Translations under genes and position numbers: made by a program
The notes under the pieces: model-generated
Told to the model about the DNA's origin: nothing
The model's database searches: none
Seen by the model: the letters and a program-made list of their open reading frames with translations, nothing else
Assembly (NCBI GenBank): GCA_900073065.1
Contig: FJOG01000025.1
Coordinates: 248,001-312,000 of the forward strand
DNA from: Phialocephala subalpina
Lineage: Eukaryota; Ascomycota; Leotiomycetes; Helotiales; Mollisiaceae
DNA length: 64,000 bases
Direction: 5' to 3'
Shown here: positions 43,867 through 56,360 of the stretch, one piece after another
Layout: each line of letters starts with the position of its first letter
How positions within the stretch are numbered: position 1 is the stretch's first letter

Positions 43867-46679
43867 GTGAGGGGTTGTGGTTGATTTTTTGGCATTTGAG
43901 GGAGTTTTGAGGTGTTAGGCGTTGATGGGATGAGATGGGATGGGATATAAGTAATTTCTAATGGAAAATATGATACTGCTCCACTACACTGCATCTGTGA
44001 TGAATATTGACTGCTAGGTTTCGAGCAAGTCTTGTTTCTTAATCATCATTGCAACATGTTGAATTATGAGCACATGAGACTTTGAACTAAACCAAAAATG
44101 TCTTGAAGGAGAGTTGCTAGCCCGGTACGAGTATGGCCTGTGATCACATACAGTATCGCAAGTTCTCGTGGAATTGGCTTTGGATTGTAGCTTGAGACTT
44201 TCAATTCCTTGATATGAATACCGATATGCAGAACAGGGACGAAAGTCTTTAATATATTGATGTCCGGCGCATGAGTTGGACTTGTTACTCGCGAAGAGGA
44301 TACTGCATCAAATCGAGTACGTCTTGACTGAATTTCAACGAAAGATCACGGGTGCTCACTTCCCGTTCCAGGAGGTTGTCAGCCTATCCTACAGCTCTCC
44401 CTCAACCAGCAAGGCTGAAGAAACAAATAAGAGAGTAAAAGCAGCAAGCGCTCAGTGTCCTTCATCCCGGAATGTCCGACCGAGATTCAAATGACTCATT
44501 CATTACTACTCGGTAACCTCGGAAGCATTCCATTAAATATGCAAGTCAAGTTCCTTGTTAATCTCCTGGGAGTTAAGAAAGGAACTTAAGTCTTTTAAGT
44601 AATATTCCGGTAGCCGTTGATGCAAGAGGGCAATATTTCCTAGTCTCAAAGCTATGAAATGCTTGTTTCGCGGCAGCTTGCTCGAGGTGAAGAGAAGCAA
44701 ACGCCATCTGCATCATGCTGTGTTTAGGAAAAGCTTAGCTACCTTGTGGCTTGCAATAATAGCTGTCTTTGACTCGAATGTAACATTAGCCACACGCGCC
44801 AGGCTCGAAGCTGTAGCATTGTTGTTTTCTCCGATAATATGCGAAGAGCTCGGAGCAGGTATTAAGGAAATTTGAAGTCATGATGATCTGATGTTCGAGG
44901 CCTTGGAAGTGTGACCGGAGGTTATCTTCCTATCTTGATCTTGTTTATAAGTTTAGCAGATCGGGGCATCACTTAGTCTAGATCTTCCTGAATCCTATGC
45001 AGTATGCGAAATACTTCAACAGGAATTCATGATTGGAGGAAAGATTGGAGATGCGAAATGAGCAGCAAAAACAATATTTCAAAATGTATGACGTCTCCCT
45101 GCAATGACAAGTCGGCTACTCGGCCACCATGTACACTAGCATACTGCCCGTTTCAAGTGCCGTCTAGCGGTCTGAGTGCCGGTCCTTTTGAGTGATGAGA
45201 ATATTTGATCTGAGAAGAGAGCATCAAGGTTTGTAGATCAGTGGAAGATTTTGAGTTGCCAGGTGAGGATGTGCTTTGAGCTTCTGTGAAAATGCGGGGT
45301 TTGCAGCTTCGATTCCAAGGAGAGAAATCAAAACAATCAAGGGGCCAGACGGTAAATAGTGAGATGCGTTGTACAATGAAGCCATCGCGATTCGTGGACC
45401 GAGTAGGGTCGGTGAGACACGTACGAGTACGGTACTAGTAGTCTAGTACTGGCAATCTCGGTGGCTAGACGACGACAAGGCTTCCGCATGGGACTTTACA
45501 GATTACCATGTTGTTTGTGATCGAGCGAAAGAAAGGAAGCAGATCCTCGTGCTGCCATGGATATGTACAGGGATACTGCATATGTGGCTGAGATCTAAAA
45601 AGGCTTGATGGTCAACGGTGGTCGTGGCTGCAGGGAGAGGGCTGAGAGTGAATCGAGAAAAGTTGCTGGGGAGAGGGAAAGGTTCAAGTAGAGCCAATAA
45701 TTGGCATTTGCTGAGAAATCAGAACCTTGGTTAAATAATTTGTACCCTCATTCGACTTCGAATGTGTTCACCGCAGTGGCTTTTCATGAAGATGTCGAAG
45801 TGAGGGAGAAAATGCAGCATCCTCGTTTGCAGCGGGAGCGGCAGGAATGGTCCAAGCAAAGCGATCTGGTCCGAGCCATCCCTGCTTGCAAATCTCCAAC
45901 TCAAATCGACGACATCACCAATAACACCAAAGCTTGACATCACCAATATCATACTAAGTCGACGACAAGAGCACCAACAACGACTCGCTGAGCACTACTG
46001 TCTATCGTCTTTGCGTGTAGGAGATTTATAGCCGCTAATTTGAAACTCAGAGCGAATTTGAGATGTGAAATGACCAGACAGGGAGAAAAATGTTCCGCAT
46101 TATCCTAATGGAAAGCTGTCAGATACGTTCAGATTTTGATGACTTGATCAATTGTAGCCTTGCTAGTGCTCGGCCAAGTTCGGGGTTTGCTCGAGGAAAA
46201 AATCTGGGAAAGTACCTGGTGCAACAAAACAAGGGCTCAGAAGGGGTGCCGTTTGATACTGGGAAGGTGCAGATGAGCATGAGGAGTAGCGCACCTGCTG
46301 GCACGTCTAGATGTCGCTTTACACCAACAAGCTTCGTCGCCCTGTGTCTCCAACCTGCAGAGCTGCGGGTAAGTGACTCATGTGGATCTGCCCTTGTGCC
46401 AGATCTTGGCAGACTTCTCTCTCTTGAGTCCATTGCAGCTTCTTCGGTAAGGCTAGTCGGGTCCTCAGTCGTGCTATCCTCAATTCCTTCCGCTCTTCCC
46501 AAATTGGTAGGGACTTCCTTCGTACGTCATTGCTCTTTCTTTCACTGGACGTCAGCATTTCCATACTTTTCATCATTTGATCTTAAAGCAAGTGCTCCTC
46601 ACTTGTTCTCCTCCATCTCTCACCAACAACATCAACATCGCCTCTAGGACTGCATCTCTATCAGTATCATTCACCTAAG
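43867..46679. other. 2.8-kb gap between carB and carO
   Basis: No gene is recognisable on either strand. The longest frame (46090-46647, plus) is Ser-rich with no family and runs straight into the opsin leader, so it is more likely upstream region than coding. Around 45421-45449 lies a small palindrome, GTACTAG-4 nt-CTAGTAC. The last 130 bp before the opsin start are C/T-rich with CAACA motifs, typical of a fungal 5' UTR. Confidence 0.45.
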
Positions 46680-47763
46680 ATGTATGGCTTATTCAACAAA
46701 AGAGCGAACGACGCGTTGAACGCGAACCCAGATGTATTCCTCTATCCTCAATCCTCCCAAATCAACATCACCACCCGTGGCTCCGACTGGTATTGGACTG
46801 TTACGGCTGTGATGGCAGTCTCCACCATTGCCTTCATGGGAATGAGCTTCACAGTTCCTCGTCGTAACCGCATCTTTCACTACATCACCGCTGCTATCAC
46901 TCTTGTCGCTTCAATTGCCTACTTCACCATGGCGTCCAACTTGGGCTATGCTGCCATTCCTGTAGAATTTATCCGAAGCAACCCCAAGGTCGCTGGCATG
47001 GACGGTTTGAACTACCGAGAAATCTTCTATGTACGATATATCGATTGGTTTGTCACCACACCAGTAAGTTCATAATCCTCATTATTATCATTGCATCGAC
47101 TAACCAGTTTGATAGCTCCTTCTTATGGATTTACTCCTTACTGCTGGTCTCCCATGGCCCACCATTCTTTACACCATCTTGATGGACGAGGTTATGGTTA
47201 TCACTGGTCTCGTTGGTGCTCTCGTAGCCTCATCCTACAAATGGGGTTACTTCGTCTTCGCTATGTTCGCCCTCTTCTTCATCGCCTACAACGTTTGCTG
47301 GGTTGGACAAAAGCACGCTCGAGCTATTGGCCCCAACGTCTCGAGAACATTCCTCCAGTGCGGTGTTTGGACCATTTTCTTGTGGTTCCTCTACCCAATT
47401 GCTTGGGGACTCTCTGAGGGAGGCAACATCATCGCTCCTGACTCCGAGGCTGCGTTCTACGGTGTCCTCGACATCATGGCTAAGCCAGTTTTCGGAGCTC
47501 TCCTCCTCTGGGGTCATCGCAACATCGATCCCGCAACCCTTGGACTTCACATCCGCGACTACGATGACCCAATCACCCACAACGAGAAACACGGTCACGC
47601 AGGTATCGGAAGTGCGGCTGCTCAACCCCACAATCACAGCAACGGCGCCAACAACGGTGTTGTCGATGGCCACAATACCACTACCACTCCAGCCACCACC
47701 AGTGGCAATACTGCCGGTGTTGCACCAACCAGTACTGGTACCCACGGCACATCCGCCGTATAA
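46680..47763 (+). CDS. carO: Microbial-type rhodopsin, predicted proton pump (CarO-like)
   Basis: A 343-aa seven-helix retinal protein in exons 46680-47063 and 47116-47763. The Schiff-base Lys is K251 in VLDIMAKPVF. Bacteriorhodopsin positions map by spacing: R82 to R119, D85 to D122 (RYIDWFVTTP), T89 to T126, D96 to D133 (LLLMD), D212 to D247. A carboxylic proton acceptor plus an Asp donor eleven residues later is the pattern of pumping fungal opsins (Leptosphaeria opsin, Fusarium CarO); the sensory-like NOP-1 of Neurospora has Glu at the donor place. The N-terminus is ~45 residues before TM1; the C-terminus is His/Asn/Thr-rich (HNEKHGHAG, QPHNHSNG). Retinal would come from the linked carX product. 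Membrane location in the cell is not evident. Confidence 0.95.
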
Positions 47764-49610
47764 ATAAGCAGCCGGGTGTGCTCTCATTTCGGTTTGGAAC
47801 GCGATGATACCGCCTCTCTTATCTTAATATCTTGTCAGAGAATCTGACCAACCATTTTTAGCTGCAGCCAGTTTTGATGTTATGCGTTTTGGTTGAGAGT
47901 CCTTCGAAATTAGGGGAATTGGATATGTTGTTCATGTGTTACGAAATAAATCTTAATCTTGTACATATAATTTGGGAACGAGGGGCTGAGGGTGGATGGG
48001 GCAGGATATTGTAATGAACCAAACCTTCTTAAAACTCAGTCTGGATTTTATTGTGACAGTGTGCTCATCGGATTTTTGACCTAGTTGTCTGATTGTGGTA
48101 CTGCTGTATGTTGATAAAATGACGAGCCCACTACAGTTTGCAGGAGTAGATGTGAGATAATCAAACTTCTCGAAATGTTCTTTCCTATTTCTAATTGCCA
48201 AGTTGCCCGAACACTGGGGTTTCCCGTTGCCTGCTCTTATTGCCACCGCTTTGACTGTCTCTTTTCTGAAGTCTACAGTTTCGTTGCTCAGCGTTTCTCG
48301 TCATTCGGCAATCGTGCGTATTATTCCTTCTCGGATATTCGCATCTTGGTACAGTTTGATTTGCCATTCTCAACATAATCATTCGCAAGCACCTGACTTT
48401 ATGACCTATGTCGAGGAGATACAGAGAGTCAGGGCTAGTTTGGAATCGCCCACCTCTGATAGTAACGCTTGTTCACTAACAATGACCGCTTCGCGGGATC
48501 GAGAGTAACACATATCTATTTCGGAGATTCGAGACTTTTCTTGACTCTTGATAGAAGGAAGTTGCATACTTTTGAAGAGGAGAGAAGAAATTTACTCGAA
48601 TTGATGAGGGCTGCAAAGGTATGAGGGCCGAGGCAGATGGCATGCTTCCAGGCGTAAGTCAAAAAGTAAGAATTTGTACTCGAAAGAGCAAGACTTGTTC
48701 AGGGAAGTGTTCATTGTACCTCTATACTTTCGATCCTGGTTGGTTGAGCTGAGTACATTTAGATGGGAATGCGAAGGAAGCTGGCGGGTTGAATGTTGAG
48801 GTGTAAGCCAAGATGTTTTCGTTTTGGAGCTTGGGCTTCTCGATGTCTGATGAGGGTGGGACACATTCGATTAAGTTGAGTGACTTGGGTAAGTTGACTT
48901 GAGAGAGAATAGCGCGGATGTGTACACCTCATTAGCTTTGCCGCTTTGTCGTAGACAAGGATATTGGAGGTGCATTTAGTGGCAATCACGTCGACACATT
49001 ATTGCTGCTGATGGTGCTTGACTTGATGGTACTCGAAAGCCAGGGAAGAGCTGTTGTTTCCAATGTTCCCTGACCTTCGAGTGCCCTCAAGTCAAGCACA
49101 GGCAGCAGCATCGCAAGGTCAAAATGCGATACGATGCCTCGGGACAGGAAGAGAAAACTTTGGGTTGAGGGAGGATCAAGACATTGAGACATGTCACTTC
49201 ACGCATGTTTGGAATCAAGGTTGTTTGCACTAGCTATTCATTCGAGTAACTAAGCAAGCAAGTTTTCTGATATTTTCCACCAAAGTAATACCCCCTCACG
49301 CGCCAGTAACGAGAACTGCCATGACTCCCAGGTGCTATCACCGCATAGCCAGACCACGAGACCGCCGGAGATGCCGTGTAATTACTTGACCACCACTAAG
49401 TGACAAAAAGAAAAGAAACCAGAGATCATATTTTTCATCGCCAATGCGCCCGAATGCCATTGGCGAAGGGGTATTAACACACAATTGTAAAAGAAAAATG
49501 AGCAAGCTCCGCAAACGCCATCTGCCAAAGTTCAAGTCTTGTCTATGAAGACACGAGACAGGAATGCAAATGTAGATCACAAGTAATCACGTTTGGAGGA
49601 ACAAGACAAT
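47764..49610. other. Convergent intergenic region, nothing recognised
   Basis: About 1.8 kb between the carO stop and the end of the helicase gene. Reading frames there are short and overlap on both strands. Nothing recognised. Confidence 0.4.
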
Positions 49611-52108
49611 TTACCACCCGCCACCGCCGGAAGAAGCCCATGAGTCAGCAGCTGGGGCAGACCATGAATTGGTTGGAGGTGCGGCCTTTGGTTGAGGGGC
49701 AGCCTGTGGGGGAGGAGCTGGGGTAGACCAGCCGTTGTTGGCAGGTGGAAGCTGGGTTTGAGGAGCAGCCTGACCGCCCCAGCCAGAGGCAAGAGGAGCA
49801 GTTGGTTGCGGAGGCTGAACATGGACCTGAGGGACACGCATAGCAGCTGGAGGTGGACCCCAAGATGAGGTTGGTTGAGGAGAAACTTGGGCAGGAGGAG
49901 CCGGAGTGCCCCATTGGCCAGCCGGAGGTTGAATAGGAGCCGCAGCACCCCATTGAGAGGTTGGCTGAGGGGGTTGTGCAACAGGAGTAGGTTGAGGAGC
50001 TGGCTCAGCTGGCTGAGCAGCGCCCCATCCTCCCGAAGCAAGAGGAACAGCCGGAGCCGCATCAGGGTGTGCGCCCCAACCACCGGGTGCAACAACTTCA
50101 GGAATGTTAGGGGCACCCCATGGGTCAGCGGCGGCGGCATTGTCGTTACCCCAACCACCGCCGTTATCAGCCAATTCCTCCTCATCCTCCTCGGGCTCGA
50201 ACTGAAGCTTGCTGATATCGCCCTCACCATCAGCAGTGAAGCCTTCAGGAATGTATTCATGAAGGAAGTCAGGGATAACTTGGCGTGTCTCGAGCATAAC
50301 CTTGACTAACATCTCAGCGAGATCAGAGTCACGGCTGTTGTAGAATGAGGTAGCCAAGCCCAAGTTACCGATGCGGCCGGTACGACCTGGAAGATTGTTA
50401 GTAATTGGTCAGAGCTCTCGAAGGAATAAACTTACCAATACGGTGAATATATTCTTGAATACCACCATATTGGGGGGATGGCAAGTCATAATTAATGACA
50501 TGCATGACATTATGGATGTCAAGACCTCGAGCAGAGACACCAGTAGCAATGAGAACCGGCGACTTGCCTTTGCGGAATGCACGCAGAGAGTCCTCACGCT
50601 CACGCTGAGTGCGATCGCCGTGAATGGAGGTGCAGGGGAAGTTGAGGTTGAAAAGGAAGTCGTCAATCTCATCTGCGGTGCGCTTTGAGTTGACGAAGAT
50701 GATGGTGCGAGCAGGGGGCATGGACATGAGGAGATCCAAGAGACATTGGCGCTTAGCATGAGCCTCAGCGTAAATGACATCTTGCTTGATGTTGTCATGA
50801 GTTGAGCCAGCACGACCAACACGAATGCGGGCATGGTTGTGGGCAAGATGTTGCTCAGCAAGCTCGCGGCAGATCTTGGGGAAAGTGGCCGAGAACATCA
50901 AGTAAGTGATGTTGCCTTCCTCCTGATCTGTTGTTCATATCAGCAATGTCGATGCTATTCGCGTTAGAGGAACTTACCGCCACCAGACATAATCTGCTTC
51001 AGCTCGTTTTCCCAATCTGACTGTACCATCTCGTCGGCCTCGTCGATGACCATGTATTTAAGACGCTTGAGTGTCAAAAGATGTGGGCGATTGATGAAAT
51101 CAACGAGACGGCCAGGTGTACCAATGAGAAGATCGCAGCCCTTTTGGAGGTGCGCAATCTGCTCAGCAATGGGGCCACCACCATAGACAGCACATGGTCT
51201 GAACATAGTGCGGTAGCAGAAGCGGCGAGCCTCATCGAAGATCTGAGTGGCTAGCTCGCGGGTGGGGGCAACAATGAGAACAAGAGGCTCAGCACGAACA
51301 CCGGTAGAAACACCAGGCTCAAAGGTGGCGGGATTGGGACGAGGAGCGCAGAGCTTCTTAGCCTTGCCCATCAACTTTGACAAGATGGGGATAAGGAAAG
51401 CAGCAGTCTTGCCAGAACCTGAATTCATTAGTCAAGGCCATTTTGGAATACGTAAGGAGCAGCTAAATGCTTACCGGTCTGAGCGCAAGCAATGAGGTCC
51501 TTGCCTTCGAAAATGGCAGGGAGAGTGTATCGCTGAATAGGGGTCGGCTTCAAATATCCTGCAAGCTGGGTATTTCGCAGCATAACAGGATGAAGTCCAG
51601 CGTCCTTAAAGTCCTGGATTGGCTTGATGCGCTCGGAACCCTCCTGGAAAACATCGATCATATCGATCCTAGAATGGTGATCTGATTAGAAATGTCCAGG
51701 CAGGCTGGGAACAATGGCAACTTACTTCTCGAACTTGATGCCAGATCGGGTGTGGTTGGCAGCTCCGAAGAGTTGCTTCTCGAGCTCAGGGAACTCCGGA
51801 CCAACATCACCATACTCGTCATTCCATTGGTAGATGGCGGCGTTGCCGGCCCAATCGCCTTGTCGCAGACCACCCACAGCATCCTCATTGTCATCAGCTG
51901 CGGGACCTGCAAGCTGGCCTTGCTGGGACTCAAGCAGCTCCTTGCTGGATTTATTGTATGTGTCGTAGTCGTAACCGACCTTGGTGACCCAGCCAGCCTC
52001 TTGGGGATTGACCTTGGCAGCAACGGAGGCAATCTGTGCTGGTGCGGCTGTAGGGGTGACAGGGTCGGGCAAGGCCGAAGCCATGTCCTCGGTGTTCCAG
52101 GCTGACAT
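49611..52108 (-). CDS. Ded1-related DEAD-box RNA helicase with GW/WG-repeat tail
   Basis: A 761-aa ATP-dependent RNA helicase. Five exons: 52108-51726, 51668-51475, 51418-50978, 50927-50436, 50386-49611. All helicase motifs are present: Q motif region (GYLKPTPIQRYTLPA), AQTGSGKT (I), PTRELATQ (Ia), TPGRL (Ib), VIDEADEM (II, DEAD), FSATFP (III), IIFVNSKRTAD (IV), ATGVSARGLDIHNV (V), HRIGRTGRIG (VI). This order and RTGRIGNLGLATSF place it near the Ded1/DDX3 group. It lacks an obvious RGG tail. Instead, after ~535 residues comes ~225 residues of Pro/Ala/Gln with Trp spaced every 15-25 residues, mostly as GWG, QWG or SWG (about 12 in all), ending GGGGW. The substrate is unknown; role in translation initiation or RNP remodelling is family inference. 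Confidence 0.93.
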
Positions 52109-55100
52109 TTTGAATGTCTCGGTCTGTAGTGGGTGATTGTCAGCAATGAAAGGTGAAGATATCGAAGGACGAGGCTGGGATGAATCATGATCGAAAGGGG
52201 TAGCGAAATTTTCAGCGAAAATCTCGCGTCGCAGGGGGCGAGGCTTGTGAGAGTCCTATCACCTCAAAGAACCAGAGGCTCTGGAACTTTTAGAGTACAG
52301 TGGCTGTGGTGTAGAGATGTGGAGGCGCGTTGTATGAAGGAGTGGAAAGGAGTGTTGTGAAGAGGTGAGGTGGGAAGAAGACTGATGGACGCTTGATGAT
52401 GATGGAAGATGTAGACGCGCAATGCGTCTCATGGTGCTCAACATGCGAATTGACCACCGGTCATGCGCAAGTTGCCATGTCCCACGCACATTGTCCTGCT
52501 ATTACCTGGGACAAGGAACGGGGGGGTAGACGTGTAGCAGGGAACAAACCCATGATGTGACAAAGGAAGGGTGTGTGTGTGTGTGTAAGGGATGCACCAG
52601 TTTTATTGAAGCTAAAGAGCTTGCTTACGTTTTGCTGCTGAGCGCGTCAAAGGTCGCGTCGACAAAGGCAAATCGAGTCTGGAAAGGCAGGAGCGTTAGC
52701 TAATGAGGAAAGAAGGAACTGTGCGATTGGAGATCTTGTCAAGTGCGCGCTCCGATCTTCGTTGCCCTGAAAGTCTAGGTACAGTAGATTGGGAAATGCA
52801 GATTGGAAGGAGGATGCTTACTGTTCTTGAGAGAGCGGATATCGGAGTGTAGGTAGGTGCCTAAACCTACGAAAAGAATACGAGGGTTGAGGTTGCTAAT
52901 TGAGGATTGTTCAACGTAGAAAGAGTTGTAAAGGATGAAGAAGGAAGGAAGGGTTGAGGGACAAGATTTTTGATTTATGCTCGTTAGCGTTATTTGGTTG
53001 GTCTGAAGCGAAGGCGTTACCTTGACTCGACCGACCGACCGCAGCCTTATCGTCTTATCTGCCAATTGGTAGAGCGGGCTACTGTGCTTCGCGCAAGTTC
53101 CCTGTGTTTCTTGAAAGTCCTTGGTGCTCCGGTACATTTGGAGAGCAAGCCCAGACACTCCAGGGCTAGCCTCCCGTTGCGGCCCTAGGTGAAGGTATGC
53201 TCAGAGCAGACGCTCCCCTGTAACAGCAGTGTACTACAGCATGATAGAAGATTGCAATTGCAAAGGAGAACTCGCAAAAGAGCCGCGCCCTCGGCGGGGC
53301 TGATCGCGAGTTCTACAAGTCATAAAGCAGAGGCTACCAGTCATAGAGGCCACCAGGTCAGTCATAGCGCAGAGAAGCAAGTGCTCGAAGAGGCTGTCAT
53401 GAAGGAGAACGAGCGGCTGAATCGCAGTACTAGATGGGCTTCTTCATACAGCTTTGACAGCTTTATAATTGACCTTCAGCGCACTCCTGGACTCGTCGCA
53501 GACTCTTGGTAGCAATTGGGTCGTGGTACGTAGCAAGCCTTCACTGATCAGCCATCTGAATTTTAAACAAGTCCTGGAACAATCATTGTCAAAGGCTTTA
53601 CTAATTCGACCTCAAGGTAGTCAAGCCTCAAGTTCGCTCGATTTTTGATCCAGAAGTTTCCTTGCAGCCTTCGTTGGACCTCCTACCTCCCGCCCCTTCG
53701 ACTCAACAATAACGAAGACACGCTATGAAAGAGCCATAGAAGATGATGAACGAGACTCCCAGGCTGGGATTGCAACTGAGATGATGGGCACAGTACGACG
53801 TGTGGAGTTGAGGTACTCATCTATATGGTGGCGTCTATACTCTCCTTTACTGAATCGATGCTGGTATCTGTTGTTGAAGGCAATCTTGCGGGATGAATAC
53901 AACTGGCATAACAAAGAGGCAGTACAAAGGCTTTTAGAGGCAGAAGGTGTCAGCAAGTGAGGGGGTCCAGAGAAGAGACGTCGGCTTTCATTCCTTCTGC
54001 ACAGACCCCCACTGTGACCCCCACGTTGTGGGGAGCAATTGACAATGCGAGCAGACATCAACCTCTTCCAAGAAAGCCCAAGACTCTTTCAAGTCATTTC
54101 TCCAAACACCTTCCATGTCCGCCAACCCTCTCATCGAATCCAAAAGCTGACCAGGACCGTTGAAAGATACCAGAACGATTCTACAATTTACAATTATTCT
54201 CAAATACACGATTACCTCCACGGAACTCCCACGAGTCCACGAGCCTTTGGAGAGGATACTTATACAATCGCCTTTACACAAGGAATTAGTTTGGCGTCAA
54301 GGCAGTTTGGGCAATCATGTTTGGGTTGTCAATTATGAGGATCAGAGCGCATAGCACAGGCCTTTACTCTTCTGTCCTGTCATCGCGCAGTCTCGACTCG
54401 ATCGCACCGAATTCGAAGCAGAATATCAGAGCAAGTAAACGTACGGGAGGGAGCCGGAGAGGGCACACATGCTCCATAGCAGCCGTAGTATTGGGAAGTA
54501 AAGCCTGCCATGTCACAAGTTTGACTCGATCAGCTCCCCACCGCAGGGGAAACTCTTATGTATGCATGGTATCTTCCATTAAACAAAAACTTCTCTGTCA
54601 AAACAATCGCGGAAAGCAAGTTTTATCCACATTTTAATTATAACAAAAGCAAAGACCAAATCCATTTCTTGGCGCAAGTGTGCAAGTAGTCTGCTTAGAC
54701 CTCATCCAGCGCCTTCAGTCAGGCTACCAACAGAGCCAATTGCTTTTCTTGGAGTCGACGTTTAACAGAAGGTATGCTGCGTCTGGAAGTTTCGTTCTCC
54801 CTCTGCCTCTGCCTCAAACGAGTCAAAATAGCAGGGAGGTAGACACTTAGTCGCTCAACGCCCCTTCCCTCCAACTTTGAGTTACACCTATTCGCAGAAA
54901 GAGCACGAAAGTGGCTCTTCTTTCAGGATTCGACAAACGAACCCGCTTAGGCAAAAGCTTCCTAGGTATACTTCTGAATCACAAGCCTTGCCGATAGATT
55001 CTTCAGGGTCCAGGGACGCTCTCTTGTCGTATCCTTCTCTCTTAGGGAGCCAGCAGCGTTTGCGCAAAACCAACTACCCATTTGGCGTCCCGAGCCTCAA

Positions 55101-55109
55101 CCAGCGACA
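52109..55109. other. Gene-poor upstream region of the helicase
   Basis: About 3 kb with no gene I can support. Its left end is the helicase promoter. A (GT)8 run lies at 52571-52586. A Lys-rich plus-strand frame at 54877-55506 is discussed among the rejected items. Confidence 0.4.
52571..52586. repeat. (GT)8 microsatellite
   Basis: Perfect GT dinucleotide run about 0.46 kb upstream of the helicase start. Confidence 0.95.
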
Positions 55110-55864
55110 TCAAGCCAAGAGACACGAAGGTGGACTTGGAAGCAGACAGCATACGATGTATACTCGAAGGATGTTCAACAAGTTGGATATGCTGAAGAAG
55201 CAGGCGATCACGAAGGCGGCGAGCGCAAAGAGAACAAAGACAGTAAAGGCGTCTAGCATCGTGTGGCCATCAAAGAAGTTGAAGAAAGTCAAGACAAGCG
55301 ACATTACAAGGACAAAGAAGAACTCGAAGACGGTTCCGGAATCGAGGCCTAGGAAGCCGAAGAAGGTCATGAAGGTAGTTAGGGCGCTGCGGAGGTTGAT
55401 GTTGGTCAGTATGATGAGCGGAACAAACCCTGTTGAAGTGCTCGAGGTCGTCGGTGGTTCTTGGTCTGGAGACCTTGCGTTCCGCTTGCAGGATTGCTGG
55501 CGATAGGACGACTAGGCCTCAACCTGGAGAGTTCGAGGAATCAAGGGCGCGCATACATGGTGGGGTGGAATTCTATGATATCAGTTGCTGGAGCAATGCT
55601 GTGGGTGTTGCGCGACTTCGTTGCTGTATACAGCGCTATTGTTCATGGTTGATTGGGGCTGCTCTGAGGTGTTACTTCGACGTTCCTTTGAGGGTGAGGC
55701 TCTGTGGTCAGCAATTGTTTTAGCTTCACTCGGTACTTACCACCGCCGGGTAGAGCCGTGTAACGGAGAGAGAAGGCCGTGGCGCCGACATCATTATTTG
55801 AGCCTGTTATGACGATTCTTTTCTGTTGAAGAGGTTCTCTATATTGCAAGTCCATTGTTGTCAC
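55110..55864 (-). CDS. Possible multi-exon membrane-protein gene
   Basis: Weak call. At 55864 an ATG opens LQYREPLQQKRIVITGSNN, which reads like a soluble N-terminus and ends at a GTAAGT donor (~55752). Further on (55370-55110) a minus-strand frame has 2-3 hydrophobic segments (TTFMTFFGFLGLDSGTVFEF, FFFVLVMSLVLTFF, MLDAFTVFVLFALAAF). Its third codon positions are rich in C (TTC, GCC, GTC, ATC), as in real coding sequence of this genome, whereas the antisense frame is a low-complexity Lys run. The middle exons could not be fixed. No family recognised; coordinates mark the outer limits of what I see. Confidence 0.3.
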
Positions 55865-56360
55865 CAGGTTCTATTAGCTTTTGCCGTTTAACTTGGCCCT
55901 TGCAGTAGTGATACACGCTATCATGAACGGATTCTTTAGCTCTCGACGTCAAGATCCCCCTTTTCGCTTCTGGAATTTCGCCTATTTCTGTCTACTCCAC
56001 TTTTTGAATCGAATTTCCGAGCAGAATGCTTGATTCTGCAGCATAATAATGTACGACACTCCTTTCAACTATTTCGTCACGGCGAAGATATCATTTCCGG
56101 ATTTTACAGCCAACGTTGACCTGATCTAGCGAGAAGATCTAACTCATGAAGGCTAGCAGCTAGGAGTTGTGGCCCTTCCCGCAAATGGGAGTCGCCACAG
56201 CGTCTTACGGTACCAGAGAACGCAGGTTAGTCACCAATTTTCATCTAGATTACCTTCGACTGCATTATTCGGGAAGTTGAAAATGCACAATGACTTTCAC
56301 AGAAATAATTCAGAGATTTCAGCATGAGATTCGAAGGTTCACTGTTATTCAAGAATCAAG
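55865..56360. other. Intergenic region, nothing recognised
   Basis: About 0.5 kb upstream of the F-box-like gene. No motif seen. Confidence 0.35.

Noticed and set aside
46090..46647. 185-aa plus-strand frame before the opsin
   Set aside because: Ser-rich, no domain, ends in the presumed 5' UTR of the opsin.
49577..50260. 227-aa Leu-rich minus-strand frame over the helicase tail
   Set aside because: Out-of-phase reading of the GW/Pro-rich tail.
53050..53100. A-box-like TTGGTAGAGCGGGCT
   Set aside because: No B box at tRNA distance and no acceptor stem.
54877..55506. 209-aa plus-strand reading frame rich in Lys (LKKVKTSDITRTKKNSKT)
   Set aside because: No family, third-position bias is on the other strand, and it is antisense to hydrophobic C-biased frames.
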